Below are positions 11,746 through 23,339 of a DNA stretch of 64,000 nucleotides, piece by piece. The notes beneath the pieces are model-generated. The model was not told the DNA's origin, searched no databases, and was given only the letters and a program-made list of their open reading frames with translations. Position 1 is the stretch's first letter. Every line of letters begins with the position of its first letter. A program made the position numbers and the translations under genes. Source of the stretch: Notamacropus eugenii (lineage: Eukaryota; Chordata; Mammalia; Diprotodontia; Macropodidae); NCBI RefSeq assembly GCF_028372415.1, contig NC_092878.1, positions 71,050,704-71,114,703 on the forward strand, written 5' to 3'.

Positions 11746-12934
11746 AAAAGAAGGGATTAAGATGGAGACTGTATTAAAGAAACAAAGGGAGAGTAAAACT
11801 GAGAAAGCCTGACTTTTGTCAATTCAGAATCTCCAACCACCTTGAAGCCTTGAACAACCCAGGGCTCTTGACCCTGACATTGAGAATGTTTGCTTAATCT
11901 CACGTCACAAGAGAAATTCAGCGATCCGATTAATAGAAATTATTTAGAGATGAACTTGTCCATCCCAGATGTTCAACTCATCTCAAAGCCCCTGATATGA
12001 TTTAACAAATAGAACAAATAGAATGGGGAATATGGGCCTAGGTTCCATTTTCTTTTTGTTTGCTTCTATAGTATTTTCCTTAAATGTAAAATGGAGATGA
12101 TATTACCTGTTCTACTTCACTGAAAGGATTATTGATATCAAACAACGTGATACACCAAAGCATTTCTTTTAAAAATTGTAAGAACTATAATGTTATTTGG
12201 AAATGAGAGTTAATAAGTAAGAAGAAGCTAAAAATAAACGAAAATGTAGCCAATTTCATATTGCAGAAAGTGCAGACAGAGTAATGAGAGGATGTGGTAA
12301 TGGGTATATTATAGTTGCATAATGTCTATGAAACATAAAAATTTAGCTTGGTTTTAAATTCCCCCTGTATATGATATCTATCCTACATATCAAAGAAAGC
12401 ATTCTGAGAATATATCTGCAAATCTTGGCTTGTCAGATGTGCTAAGTGATCTGAGACTCTGTCCTATTTGATTGCAACTAAACTAAATTGCACAGGTACC
12501 AAATCCCCATACTATATCAAAAAGTATTTTACACTTTTCAGGCAGAATACCATGTGCTTGGCCACATATTGCCTTCTTTTTTTTTTACTCAACTTTTCAT
12601 TATCACCTCACCTATTAGAGGTAGCATTCCAAGTCCTATTCCTCAATCTGGACAGACGATTAAGATCTATCATGGAAAAAAGCTTAAAAAATAAGGAAAA
12701 GAAAAGGAGAGAAGAAAGAAGGAGAGGAAAGGGAAGGAAAGGAAAGGAAAAGAAATTTCCATGTACAACTCCCCCACTTAGTCCATCTGGTACCTTAGGA
12801 AGAATATTTCTATTCCTCACTTTTCTTTTCTTTCTATTTTTTTTTTGTATGAATCTAATGTTACTTGCCCTATCAGTCTCACAGGACTGTTGTAAGGGAA
12901 GCTTTTTTGCTAAATATCCAATAAATATAAGTTA

Positions 12935-13325
12935 TGGTTCAGTGAGGTGGTACAGGGGATAGAAGACCAGACCAAGAGCAAGGAAAACATGTTTAAGGAC
13001 AGATTTGAACTCAAGAAAATGAGTCTTCTTGATTTCAGGCCTGGCTCTCTATACACTGTGCCATCTAGCTGTGCTGATTATACTTATAGCTGCTGTTTAT
13101 TAATGGAAAAATGTGTTCCTTTCAGCAAGTTAGGCAATATAATTGATAGAGTACTGAACTTGGAGTAAAGAAAACATGTTCAAAATCTGTCTCAGGTACT
13201 TATTAGCAATATGACCCTACTTAAATCATTTAATCTCTCTGTGTCAGTTTCCTCATCTGTAAAATGAATTCAGACTCAATAAACTCCAAAGGTCTCTTCC
13301 AGTTCTAAATATATTCCTATTACAT
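12935..13325 (+). repeat. Cluster of tRNA-derived SINE pieces
   Basis: A sense head (12935-12985, 'tggtacaggggatagaa') is followed by an antisense head (about 12995-13072, ending 'ctgtgccatctagctgt'). A nearly complete sense copy then runs 13128-13325: 'ttgatagagtactgaacttg', a 'caatatgacc' core, 'gtttcctcatctgtaaaatg' and 'aggtctcttccagttctaaa'. These are marsupial-type SINEs with a MIR-like core. Confidence 0.65.
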
Positions 13326-13394
13326 GGTGCAGCCCTTCTTTAGAAAAACAGCCAGCTCACATTACTGACACCAGGATTTCTAGCTCCCTTTTGT

Positions 13395-13985
13395 GAGATC
13401 TTTTGTTGTTGTTCAGTCAGTTCAGTAGTAATGGGATTCACACTCTGGGAACCTCCTAGAACTCCCCTTGAATCTTCCCACTGAATCTGAACTTTCATAC
13501 TCAAATCTATTACCCTTAACCTAGCCTGGCCCTCCATTATCTGTTACCTCTTGATTGCCCCACTTGCTTCCTACCCAAGACCTGCATTGTCTGATACCTC
13601 CCAGTTGCCCTCCAGCTGTTTCCCACACTTGATTCCATCACTAGTAACCCCAGTCTTATCAAGATCCTCCTTAGATCCTCCTCCCAGTCTACTAAACCAT
13701 CTCTAGACCTTTCCAAGGAACTTTCTGTATGTAAGTTCCATCTCACCTCTATGAAGGCACTCAGATTCAATCCAGCTCTGACTCTGTCTAGCTGAGATTC
13801 TATCTGGCCAGCTTATCAATCCAAGCATCACAAACGGTTAGGCTCCTTAAGAGTCAACTCAATTGGTGAACTTTGTTTTACTTTGGCAGAAAAAAGTTGA
13901 GTCAAATTCATTCGGGAGGACCTGGCATGTTGATATTTTGAGGTACTGAGCACCCTAAACCTCATACAGTTCCCAGACCTCAACA
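13395..13985. other. Unassigned sequence, no gene seen
   Basis: A short 'tgttgttgttcagtcagttc' near 13402 resembles the complement of a SINE RTE-like tail. The rest is pyrimidine-rich and could be part of an unrecognised repeat. Open frames on the minus strand show no family resemblance. Confidence 0.4.
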
Positions 13986-13989
13986 AGTG

Positions 13990-14212
13990 CTATCCAATTT
14001 TTAGTGGCCCCTTTCAGGGTTTTCTTGGCAAAGGTACTGGAGTAGTTTGCCATTTTTTTCTCTAGCTCATTTTACAGATGAGGAAACTGAGACAAACAGA
14101 ATTAAGTGACTTTCCCAGGTCACACAGCTGCTAAATATCTGAGGTTGCAATTGAACTCAGGTCTTCCTAACTCCAGCCATAGTACTCTAGCCATTTATGA
14201 TACCTTTAAGGA
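13990..14212 (-). repeat. tRNA-derived SINE with MIR-like core
   Basis: Complement order of the common marsupial SINE: 'ttcttggcaaaggtactgga', 'cattttacagatgaggaaac', 'ggtcacacagctgctaa', 'caattgaactcaggtcttcc' and 'ctctagccat'. Nearly full length and moderately diverged. Confidence 0.75.
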
Positions 14213-14285
14213 TCTTGGAGGCCTTTTACCTGGGATGGTTTTTTTCTTCTTTTCTTTTTTTACCATTTAATACAACACCTTAGAT

Positions 14286-14400
14286 CAGGGGTGGGAACCT
14301 GCTACTTCCCCTACTTCCTCAAGTGCAGCCCTTTGACTGAATCCAAACTTCACAGAACATGTTGCCTCAAAGCTGCAGTTTCCCATGATTTAGATGGTTC
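14286..14400 (+). mobile_element. Half copy of a palindromic MITE
   Basis: It starts 'caggggtgggaacctgctac' and includes 'cagccctttgactgaatcca' and 'aacttcacagaaca'. This matches one arm of the fold-back element at 49421-49607; the second arm is missing. The CAGGGGTGGG-like terminus suggests a hAT-type element. Confidence 0.55.
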
Positions 14401-15640
14401 CTTGAACAATGGAGCTCAGCGCTTACCAAGAGGTTAGAAGTCAGCTTGTCATAGAGAAGAACATATCTACAATTTGTCTCCCTTTTCTTATCACCAGCCT
14501 ATCAGTTAAGTTACTTAAAATAAAAACACAAATTTATTTTATAACATATTCCTTAAGACTAGAGGAAAGTCATTCCCAAGTGTCTCATTTCCACTTCCAT
14601 TACACAAGGTGGTGAACATGATTTTTTGCTGTTGATTTACAAAAAAAAAAAACAAAACCAAATTGTCTCTATCTACGAAGACTACACCTTCCCCAGAGTT
14701 GGCAAAATGAAATCAATCCTCGGGATAGAAAGGAATTTTCTCAGAGGTTTCATCGACTGCAGTTCTTATGTTTTAGCTTGTCTCTGGGTTAAAAGCACCA
14801 CTTAATCAAAATGGTCTCACTTAATTTTATTTTGTTTTGCTTTATTTTATTTTCATCTGCACTAATTTCTAAAAGAACTGTTTAGATTGCTTTAGAAAGC
14901 CACCCACATTCATATGTCTGGGATAACCAAAACAAGAAACACATGATCCAGTTTTTCTACATATTTTTCTGGCAACAGTGACTCAGAGAAAGAGTTTTGT
15001 TAGATTCTGAAGTCTGGAATGTGTACATAGGCTTAATGGAATACAAAGCAAAACATAGGTGTGTAAACTATATTATGAAATCATTCCATTTCCCCAGTTT
15101 CAGTCAGTAAATGAATGACATCATTATCTTAGCATTTATGTAAAAGTTTGAGGGGGGAGGAGGCGGCACATAAAAAAAAAAAAAACCAACACTCAAGAAT
15201 GTAAGAGTGAAAATCCAAGTTGTAACTGCCCAATGACAGCATTTACAGCATACTTTATATTCATGTTTTCACCAATTTGTAACAGTCTTTGCACATACAT
15301 TCCCTTATAGATCCATAGCCACAAAAACAAACTGACTGACTCTAAGGTAAGCTTTTAAATTTATGGGCATATTTGATGTAACACAACCCTCTGTATAGAG
15401 GTATAAATGATGATTTTAAAATGATTCTTTTTGCTATTGCACTCAAGGAGAGTATCCAAGGAGGATTAAAGTAGGTTGCTGGTATTTAGCCTTGACTCAA
15501 AAGCATTTAAGGCCATACCCATTTCACACATCAGAAAACAGAGACAAGACAACTCTTTCCTACTTATCATCCAAGCCAGTCTAATCCATTTAGTATTTAA
15601 GTGCCTTACTATGTGTCAAGCATTGCTTTGTTTTTGTACA

Positions 15641-15754
15641 TATTTTGCAGATACTTATATTATGTGTATGTTGTCCCCTATTTTGCAGATACTTATATTA
15701 TGTGTATGTTGTCCCCTATTTTGCAGATACTTATATTATGTGTATGTTGTCCCC
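15641..15754. repeat. Perfect 38-bp tandem repeat, three copies
   Basis: Three identical 38-base units lie head to tail (15641-15678, 15679-15716, 15717-15754). Each begins 'tattttgcagatacttatat' and ends 'gttgtcccc'. Because 38 is not a multiple of three, the same peptide appears in successive frames, which explains the overlapping open frames here. Zero divergence implies a recent duplication or ongoing homogenisation. Confidence 0.97.
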
Positions 15755-15756
15755 TC

Positions 15757-16335
15757 CAAGGAAAGTTTATTGAGGGCAATGACTATTTTATTTTTCTCCT
15801 TGTGTCTTTAAGTTCTAGCATAGTGTTGGTTACATAGTTAGTACTTAGCAAACACTTGTTAATTGGTTAATAGAAAAGCATTGTTAAGCATTAGATATTC
15901 AAAGATGACATGAAAAGTAATCCCTCCACTCAAAAAATTTATATGCATTCTATTGAAATAATAGAGGTGTGATGGAGACAGGTCAAACTGACTCTTCTGA
16001 GTCAATTGTTAAATATGCAATTATAAGCACTGATAGCTTGTAAATCAGCAAACACTAAAAATCAAGGGTTGGTGCTTTGTTAGTTGTCTAGACTTAAAAG
16101 AAAGAAACAGACAATGTTAATAATATATATGAAAATTATAAATTTGTGGTTATTAAGCATTTACCAGTGCACCTCTCTATATAGCAAATAAAAAATGTGT
16201 GCATATACATAATAATTGAAAAGGAAGGAGAGAGCAATCAGGGAGCACTTGCCCTAGGAGTGGGCAAATGAGATGAACCTTGAAGGAAGCTAGGAATTTC
16301 AAAAGGTAGAGGTGAGAAGAGAGTTCATTAGTTAG
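15757..16335 (+). repeat. L2 3' end followed by an ancient unassigned repeat
   Basis: Positions 15760-15880 show the L2 3' end ('tattgagggcaatgacta', 'ctagcatagtgttggttaca', 'aacacttgttaattgg'). Positions 15885-15960 and about 16200-16335 ('gaaggagagagcaatcag', 'tgaaccttgaaggaagctag') resemble the long old repeat whose head recurs at 17030, 24404 and 57255. Confidence 0.5.
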
Positions 16336-16639
16336 TACTAAGGCTTGTACTGAGGAGGTTCATGCCTTTCTACTATAATAATGAGATCCCAGATACTTAA
16401 TCATTTCTACATTTCCCTCTATTGCTTTAGCCCAAGAATGCCTGTAGGGGGTAAAAAAAGAGTTCTACCCAATTCAAATTTACTATATTTTCTAGTCACA
16501 TTAAGGAAAAAGCATAGATCACAATTTTCTCAAAGAACCTAATACATCATGACTAGATTAAGTGGTTGTGTTGTTTCTAATCAAGATATAGAAGTACGTT
16601 TATATGTGACATAGATACTCCTCCTGGATCACTGCTCTG

Positions 16640-16895
16640 TTGTGGTAAAGGAGGGTCTTATGTAGCTCAGTGAAACTATGAGCTATGCAGTGCTGGGTTA
16701 GTCAAGATGGACGAGGAGAGTTCTGACAAAAGGTGACCTATTAGAGAAAGAAATAACAAAGCACTCCAATGTCTTTGCAAAGAAAATCCTATGGACAGAA
16801 TTAAAATGCTAGACAGAAGGGCCTGGAGTCCTGTTATGATCCATGGGGTCAGGAAGAGTCACACATGACTAAATGACTTAGCCACAACAAAAACA
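16640..16895 (+). repeat. Non-autonomous repeat with RTE-like tail
   Basis: Recognisable blocks are 'tagtcaagatggacgagga', 'agcactccaatgtctttgc', and an end reading 'ggggtcaggaagagtcacac' then 'atgactaaatgacttagcc'. The tail is the sense form of the RTE-like 3' end also seen on the SINE at 28832. The body family is not identified. Confidence 0.5.
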
Positions 16896-17029
16896 TAGAA
16901 AAGAAGCCTGGGGCAATCATATCAATGTGTGAAACTACTAAGTAATAGCTTCATTTAAGCAGGGGAACATCTCTCTCTCTCATGAGGTCTGAATTTGCAT
17001 CACATTATGAGAAATGAAAGAAAGAACAA

Positions 17030-17790
17030 GCATTTGTGAAGCATCCACTTCATGTCAGGCAATTGGACGAGGCCCTGAATGTATAAATGAAAATTGAGGT
17101 AGCTCTTGCCCTGTAAGAGGTTACATTCTAAGAAGTAAATAAACACATACTGGGGAGAAAGTAGTAAAGGAAGGGAGTTTTAGTGTGAGAAGTCATAGGA
17201 ATAGTGGGTAGAGTCACTGGGCTGTCAATTGTCACTCTATTTCTACTATAAATGGTAGCATTGATTTCATTACTGTTCATAAAAAGCAAGAAGTGGAAAG
17301 GGAGTGGTGATGATGGTGTGTGGGTGTGTATAGGGGAAAGACAGTGCTATATATTCTCAGTGGAAAGAACTGTTGACAAGATGCACAAGCTGGATGGGTG
17401 TTTATTTTCTGATGTATAGATGGATAAGCAAAGGAAGGATAAGAAACCAGGGTAGTATGAGGGTAAGGCTAAGCAATGCAGTTGGAATTATTGACAGTTG
17501 TCTCCAGGCATTGTTCATGCCTAAATACACATTATCTGAATAAATTGTCATGTAACCCCCTGAAGATATTGACTTTTGAGTTTCATCCCAAGGGTTAAGA
17601 AGTACTCCCAACAATATCACTGATGCTGGCTTGAATAATTTCAAAATAAAGGGGTAAAATAGGGCATGATTAAGCATGCCAGGAATTTGAGAATCTTTAG
17701 AGTAGGCATTAGAAAGTAAAACAACAACAATGAAAAATGTGTCTGGCTTGGTAATTTTTTCCCATGGAGAGATGTTGTCCTTACTGTCTC
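17030..17790. other. Ancient repeat head, then sequence with no gene seen
   Basis: Positions 17030-17165 are a diverged 'aagcatttgtgaagcatcca' type repeat with 'tgccctgtaagaggttacat'. The remainder has no recognisable gene. Long minus-strand open frames at 17402-18162 run into the adjacent SINE and TG array and are not genes. Confidence 0.5.
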
Positions 17791-17794
17791 ATAT

Positions 17795-17808
17795 GTGTGT
17801 GTGTGTGC

Positions 17809-17839
<31 letters not shown>

Positions 17840-18160
17840 TGTATGTGTGTATGGGTTATTATTTCATTACCAAAGGACCATGCCATCAGAGAAATAGTGA
17901 CATGACTTGCACTTGACTGTGTTTTGAGTGAGGGAGGGCTATGTAGGTCACCAGCCTTACTTCTCCTCCAGAGCCATCTGAATCCAGTGACCAGATGTTC
18001 TTCAGGATGACTGGAGATGATCCAGGATGAGGCAATTGGGGACTTTTCCAAGGTCACACAGCTAATGAGTGTCAAGTGTCTGAGGTGAGATTTGAACTCA
18101 GGTACTCCTGACTCCTGCACTGGTGCTCTAACAACTGCACTACCTAGCTGGTCCCTTATC
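17795..18160 (-). mobile_element. Long tRNA-headed SINE with TG/CA tail
   Basis: Read on the minus strand, it begins with a tRNA-type head (complement of 'gcactacctagctggtccc'). A B-box-like 'gagttcaaatctcacctcag' follows, then 'gtgtgaccttggaaaagtcc'. A long body and a CA-rich tail follow (the plus-strand TG array at 17795-17852). The copy at 32582-32912 has the same organisation. The body end resembles an RTE terminus, so RTE-driven retrotransposition is likely. Confidence 0.75.
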
Positions 18161-18164
18161 ATCT

Positions 18165-18454
18165 CTTAAGGACTTCACAAAAGTAATACAAGCTATTATT
18201 AATAACTACATCAAAGATGTATTTTTTCACCACAATGGCTGCTATCAACCTATGTGCAACTTAGACAACATTCTTTGAAGTTTTCTGTGCCTTCATCCTA
18301 AAACAATCATCACTTGAATGGAATTTGGTGATTATTGTCTCCAAATGTAGCTAGGCTAATCCTCTGTAACACCAATGCAACATTCACAGCACCAATAACA
18401 ACTATGAATATGTCACCATAGTTCTAAATCACAAAATATAACAGACTCTCCATA
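18165..18454. other. Unassigned sequence before L1
   Basis: I recognise nothing here. It may be an unrecognised part of the L1 upstream region or flanking unique DNA. Confidence 0.4.
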
Positions 18455-19010
18455 TAGAGGCAGAAGAAATAGCTCACCTGGAAAATAGATCCAGAAAAAG
18501 CAATTTTAAAAGTATTGGTTTCCTGGAAGCCATGATGAAAAAAAGAGCCTGGACAGCATCTTTCAGGAAGTCATCAAGGAAAATTGCCCTGAGATCCTAG
18601 AAACAGAAGGTAAATTAGTCATTGAAAGGATTCACCACTAACCTCCTGAAAGAGACCCTAAATTGAAAACATGAAAGAATACTATAGATAAATTGGAAGA
18701 TTACCACATCAAAGAAAAATACTACAAGCAGCAAGAAAGAAACAATTTAAATATCATGGAATCACAGTGAGTATTACACAAGACCTTGCAGCTTCTGCAT
18801 TAAAAGATGTGAGGGCATGTAATATGATTTTCCATAATGCAAAGGTGCTTGGACTACAACCAAGGATCAACTGCCCAGTGAAATTGAGCACAATTTTCTA
18901 GTGGAGGAGAGGGATACTTAATGAAATAAGGAACTTTCAAACCTTCCTGATGAAAAGACGAGAACTGAACAGAAAATTTGATCCTCAAATACAAGACTCA
19001 AGAGAGATAT
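18455..19010 (+). pseudogene. L1 ORF1 relic (RRM/C-terminal region)
   Basis: Sequence includes 'tagaaacagaaggtaaat', 'attgaaaggattcaccacta', 'caatttaaatatcatggaat' and 'caaccaaggatcaactgccc'. The same blocks follow the coiled-coil part of ORF1 in the copies at 38400-38700 and 41230-41700. Intact ORF1 would be an RNA-binding chaperone of the L1 particle. Stops such as the one in 'ttcaccactaacc' break the frame. Confidence 0.7.
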
Positions 19011-19564
19011 AAAAAAGTAAATAGGAAAAAAAAAATCATGTTATTAACAAGGGCAAACTGTTTACATCCTTTTAAGGAAATATAGCACTTGCAACTCTTG
19101 AGAACTGTATTTTATTACAACAGTTAAAAGGGAATATACATAGACAGAGAATGTGGGTATAAGTTGACTTTGAATTGATGACAAAAAAATCTAATTAAGT
19201 GGTGAAAAGGGATTGTACTGGAAGAAAATTAAAGGAGGAGACAGACAAGAGTAAATTACATCACATGAAAATGTCCAAAAACCTATTACAGTTGAGGGAA
19301 AGAAGGGAGGGTGTTGAGCATTATTTGAACCTTACTTTAATCAGATTTGACTCAAAGAGGGAATAGCATAATCAGTTAGGTATAGAAATCTAACTTACCC
19401 TATAGGAAATTGGAGGGGAAAGGGGAAAGAAAAGGGAGGGGACTGATAAAAGAGAGGGCAGATTGAGGGAGGCAGTGATCAAAAGTAAAGCTCTAGTGAA
19501 GAGGGAAGGGAGAAATGAGAGAGAAAAACATAAGCAGGGGTGGAATAGGATAGAGAGAAAATAC

Positions 19565-21292
19565 AGATAGTAACCATAACTGTGAATATGAATGGGATCA
19601 ACTCTTCCATAAAATAGAAGCAGAAAGCAGAATGGATTAAAAAGCATAATCCTACAATATGTTGTTTATGAGAAATATATTTGAAGCACAGAGATACACA
19701 GAGATTAAAGGTAAAAAGCTGGAAGAGAATATGTAATGCTTCAGCTAAAGCAAAAGAAACAAAAAGCAAGGGTAGTGATCCTGATCTCAGACAAAGGAAA
19801 AACAGAAATACGTCTAGCTAAAAGAAATAAGGAAGGAAACTGCGCCCTGCTAAAAGGCACCATAGACAATGAAGTAATATCATTACTAAACCTATATGCA
19901 CCAAGGGTATAGCATCCAAATTCTTAGAGGAGAAGTTAAAGGAGGTTCAAGAAGAAATAAACTACAAAACTATACTAATGGGGGCCCTCAACTTCTCCCT
20001 CTCAGAACTAGATAAATCTAACCACAAAATAAACAAGAAAGAAGTTACGGAGAGGAATTGAATTTGAGAAAAGTCAAATATGGCAGGCCTCTGGAGAAAA
20101 CTGAATGGAAATAGAAAAGAATATACCTTTTTCTCAGTGGTATATAGCACCGACACAAAAACTGACCATGTATTAAGGCATAAAAATCTCACAATTCAAT
20201 GAAGAAAGGCAGAAATATTACATGCATCCTTTTCAGATCATGATGTAATAAAAATTACATTCAATGAAGGGCCATAGATGGATAAATTAAAAATTAAGTG
20301 GAATCTAATCTAATTCTAAAGAATAAGTGGATCAATCAACAAACCATAGAAAAAAATCTATAACTTCATCCGAAAGAATGACAATAATGAGACAACATAC
20401 CAAAAGTTATGGGATGCAGAGAAAGTGGTTTTTAGGTCTTGTATGTCTAAATGTTTACATGAATAAAATAGAGAAAGAAGAGACCCACAAAGTGAGCAGA
20501 CAAATAAAAAAGTTAGAAAAGGGAAAAATTAAAAATCCTGACTTGAATACCAAATTAGAAATTCTGAAAATCAAAGCAGAGATTAATAAAATTAAAATTA
20601 AGAAAACTGAGTGAAAAAGTAAAGCTAAGAGCTGGTTTTATAAAAAAAAAAATACAATAAAATAAATAAATCTTTGGTTAATTTGATTAAACAAAGAAAG
20701 AAGAAAAGCAAATTACCAGCATCAAAAATTAAAAAGGTGAATTTACCACCAATGAAAAAGTCAAAACAATGATTAGGAGCTATTTTGCTCAATGGTATGC
20801 CAATAAATTTGACAATCTTAGTGAAATGGATGATTATTTCAAAAATTTTAATTGGCTTGATTAACAGAAGAGGAAATAAAATACTTAAATTACTCGACTT
20901 CAGAAAAAGAAATTGAACAAGTCATCAATGAACTTGCTAAGAAAATATCTCCAGTCACCTGGATTTATAAGTGAAAGCTATCAAACATTAAAAGAAAAAT
21001 TTACTCCAATATATATAAACTATTTGAGAAAATAGGCAAAGATGGAGTCCAACCAAATTCTTTTTATGATACAAATGCGGTGCTGATATCTAAACCAGAA
21101 AGAGCCAAAAGTATAGAAAGAAAATTATAGACCAATTTCCTTAGTGGATATAGATGCAAAAAATTTAAGTAAAATATTAGCAAAGAGGTTACAGCAACTT
21201 CTCTTGAGGGTAATACACTATGACTAGGTTGGATTTACATCAAGAATGCAGGACTGATACAATATTAGAAAAGCTATCAGAATTATTACATA
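19565..21292 (+). pseudogene. L1 ORF2 relic: endonuclease and partial RT
   Basis: The start encodes VNMNGIN, the conserved Asn-containing N-terminus of the L1 AP-like endonuclease (about 19573-19595), with an in-frame TAG soon after. The catalytic-loop sequence that normally contains GD.N reads GALN (19981-19992), so an Asp is lost. The SDHD motif is retained at 20233-20244. RT text resumes with '[20 protein letters not shown]' near 21130-21190, then stops before the catalytic FADD region. It once encoded a nicking and reverse-transcribing enzyme and is now non-functional. Confidence 0.85.
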
Positions 21293-21397
21293 TATACATA
21301 ATATATATGTGTGTATACATGTATGTATGTATGTATATGTGTCTATGTATGTGTGTATGCATAGACATATATGTATGCACATACACACATATGGGGA
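21293..21397. repeat. Compound TATG/TGTG/CATA microsatellite
   Basis: About 100 bases of mixed TA, TGTA, TATG and CATA units. The array lies at the broken 3' end of the L1 and probably grew from its AT-rich junction. Open frames on both strands across it are low-complexity artefacts. Confidence 0.9.
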
Positions 21398-21414
21398 AAG
21401 AGACAGAGAGATTG

Positions 21415-21550
21415 TGATGTATGAAGCACCATGGTGTGGTAAATAGAAAATATCTCTTAGAACCTTCAAGATCTAGGTTCACTTCCGATCTCTGATACAT
21501 ACTGGCTGTGTGATTCTAGCCAAGTCATTTAACTTCTTAATCCCCCAGAA
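21415..21550 (+). repeat. MIR-like SINE
   Basis: Sense order: 'gaagcaccatggtgtggtaa' head, 'ctaggttcacttccgatctc', and 'ggctgtgtgattctagccaa' with 'tcatttaacttcttaatccc'. Diverged but nearly complete. Confidence 0.65.
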
Positions 21551-21554
21551 AATG

Positions 21555-22720
21555 AATACCTTGAGTTGTAGAATAGGTGGAGGGAGGTTTCTTCATCCCA
21601 TGTTCTCTAAAAGTAGAGACAGAGAAGGAAGAAGAATTAGAGGGAGAGAGAGGGGGAAAAGGAAGGAAGAAAGCATGTTGTTCACTGGTCTTTGGAACAA
21701 GAGTGCTACTTGATAATAGATATGATCCTAAGAAGGTAGATCTATATTCATTTATTGTGAGTTAAATCATATTTTTCCATTGATTTGGACTATAATTGGA
21801 GCATGTTGCTAGAGGATTTTTATTTTTGGTTGTTCATTTGCTTTGTTTTGTCTTGAATCTTCCATTTTAAATGGTCTTTTGTTTTGAGGGGGAAAATCCT
21901 TAAAATCAATTTTCAGCTTCTTCCTCCACACACTCTCCCCTCTCCCTCCATTTTCCACCCCTCTTCCCCAAAATCTCAGACTTTCCATTAGATAATGACC
22001 TATAAATTAAGGATATTAGGGAATGACTTATTGAAATAAGAACTGTCAGTGAATCTTTGTATTTTAAATACTTTTTGATTCACTGATGGGATCACAATTC
22101 AAAAGTGTACACATACTAAGGTCTTCTCATTTTGTGCTAAGGCAAACAGTCATCCCCTAATTTATTAGTTGTGTAAATTTAACTTTTATTATGCTGGATT
22201 TTTGCTCCATTTATACCACTTTTGAATAATAGCAGTTAATTTGGCATTTACCTGGAAGAGAAGATATATGTGAGCTTAGAATTTTACTGGAGTTGCTTTA
22301 TAAAAGATTTTCATTTCCATGAATGTTAATAAGCATGTATGAAATTCCTGCTGAGAGATCAGTTTAGAACTACCTGGCTGTGACAGATTACAAACCTAAC
22401 CTCTCAGTTTGAGGTAAATAACAGTCTACCAGGACCTTTTTTCTTCTCTTTTCTTTTTTTGCTTTAGCTTAAATATGACTGATTAATTCTTCTTCCAACA
22501 TGCAAATTAGAAGCCAATATTGTCTGCACTCTCCAAACAAACAACAAGAACTTTTCCAAGAATGACCCTAGAAATCATTTCCATACCATATCATAATTAC
22601 ATTCCCTTTCACCACTGGTAGTCCCTGTCTCCACTTTGGGGAATGAAGTCAGAAAGAAGAGGAAACGTTGACAGGATGTGAAGAAGGAAAGAGGAGCATT
22701 ATCTTAATGAAAATATGAAA
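21555..22720. other. No gene seen
   Basis: A purine-rich patch (21600-21680) and a pyrimidine-rich patch (21920-21985) are present; neither encodes a recognisable product. No interspersed repeat is evident to me. Confidence 0.45.
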
Positions 22721-22722
22721 AG

Positions 22723-22913
22723 TACACACACACACAAACGCATACATATATATGCATATAGGTATGTATATGTTTGTACACATACACATATGTAATATAT
22801 CTAAATGTTTATCTACACTTAAGCACACACACATGTGTGCATGTGTGTCTGTATATGTGTATTTGTATGTGTATTTGCAAAGGGAAAAATCCTTAATTTC
22901 ATGTTTCTGCTTC

Positions 22914-22951
<38 letters not shown>

Positions 22952-22999
22952 TCTCTGTGTGTATATATAGATATAATGTATGTGTGTATATGAGTATAC
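22723..22999. repeat. Cluster of CA, TA and TG microsatellites
   Basis: Short CA/TA/TG runs at 22723-22800 and 22825-22875, a pure CA array at about 22918-22950, and a TG/TA run to about 23000. Open frames on both strands are simple-repeat artefacts. Confidence 0.9.
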
Positions 23000-23275
23000 G
23001 AGAGAGAGTGAGTAGCCAATGTGAGTGACCAATGACATTAATCCCTCACAGGGTAGGACTAAAGCTCATACGCAGTCATAAACCACACCAATATGACTGA
23101 ATTTGTTGTTAAAACTAGTTTATTAATTTGACTAAATGCTGGCATTATGAATCAAGTTCACCAAAAGACCAATGTGTACACATCACATTAACCTTTTTAA
23201 AATACAAATGTTTCTAAAACAGCTCAAATATTTCCTTTGAAATTCATGATGAGTTATAACAATATCACCCATCCA

Positions 23276-23280
23276 CCACA

Positions 23281-23334
<54 letters not shown>
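23276..23334. repeat. (CA)n microsatellite
   Basis: About 59 bases of CA with one TA interruption near its left end. Confidence 0.97.
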
Positions 23335-23335
<1 letters not shown>

Positions 23336-23339
23336 TAAA

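Larger units (their letters stand above)
18455..21292 (+). mobile_element. L1 LINE, 5'- and 3'-truncated, with both ORF relics
   Basis: The order is an ORF1 relic (about 18455-19010), a purine-rich inter-ORF region (about 19010-19560), then an ORF2 relic (about 19565-21292) ending inside the RT domain at a TATG-type microsatellite. Colinear ORF1/inter-ORF text occurs in the nested copies at 37-44 kb, but those lack the endonuclease and RT. This is the only copy here with an ORF2 N-terminus. It is dead because of numerous stops, and no full 5' UTR or 3' end is present. Confidence 0.85.

Noticed and set aside
12468..12962. 164-residue open frame on plus strand
   Set aside because: Driven by poly-T and purine-rich runs; the translation has K/E-rich and F-rich low complexity with no domain, and no flanking coding signal.
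17641..18162. 173-residue minus-strand open frame
   Set aside because: It reads through a SINE and a TG array (HTHTHT run); the N-terminal part is SINE head and body sequence.
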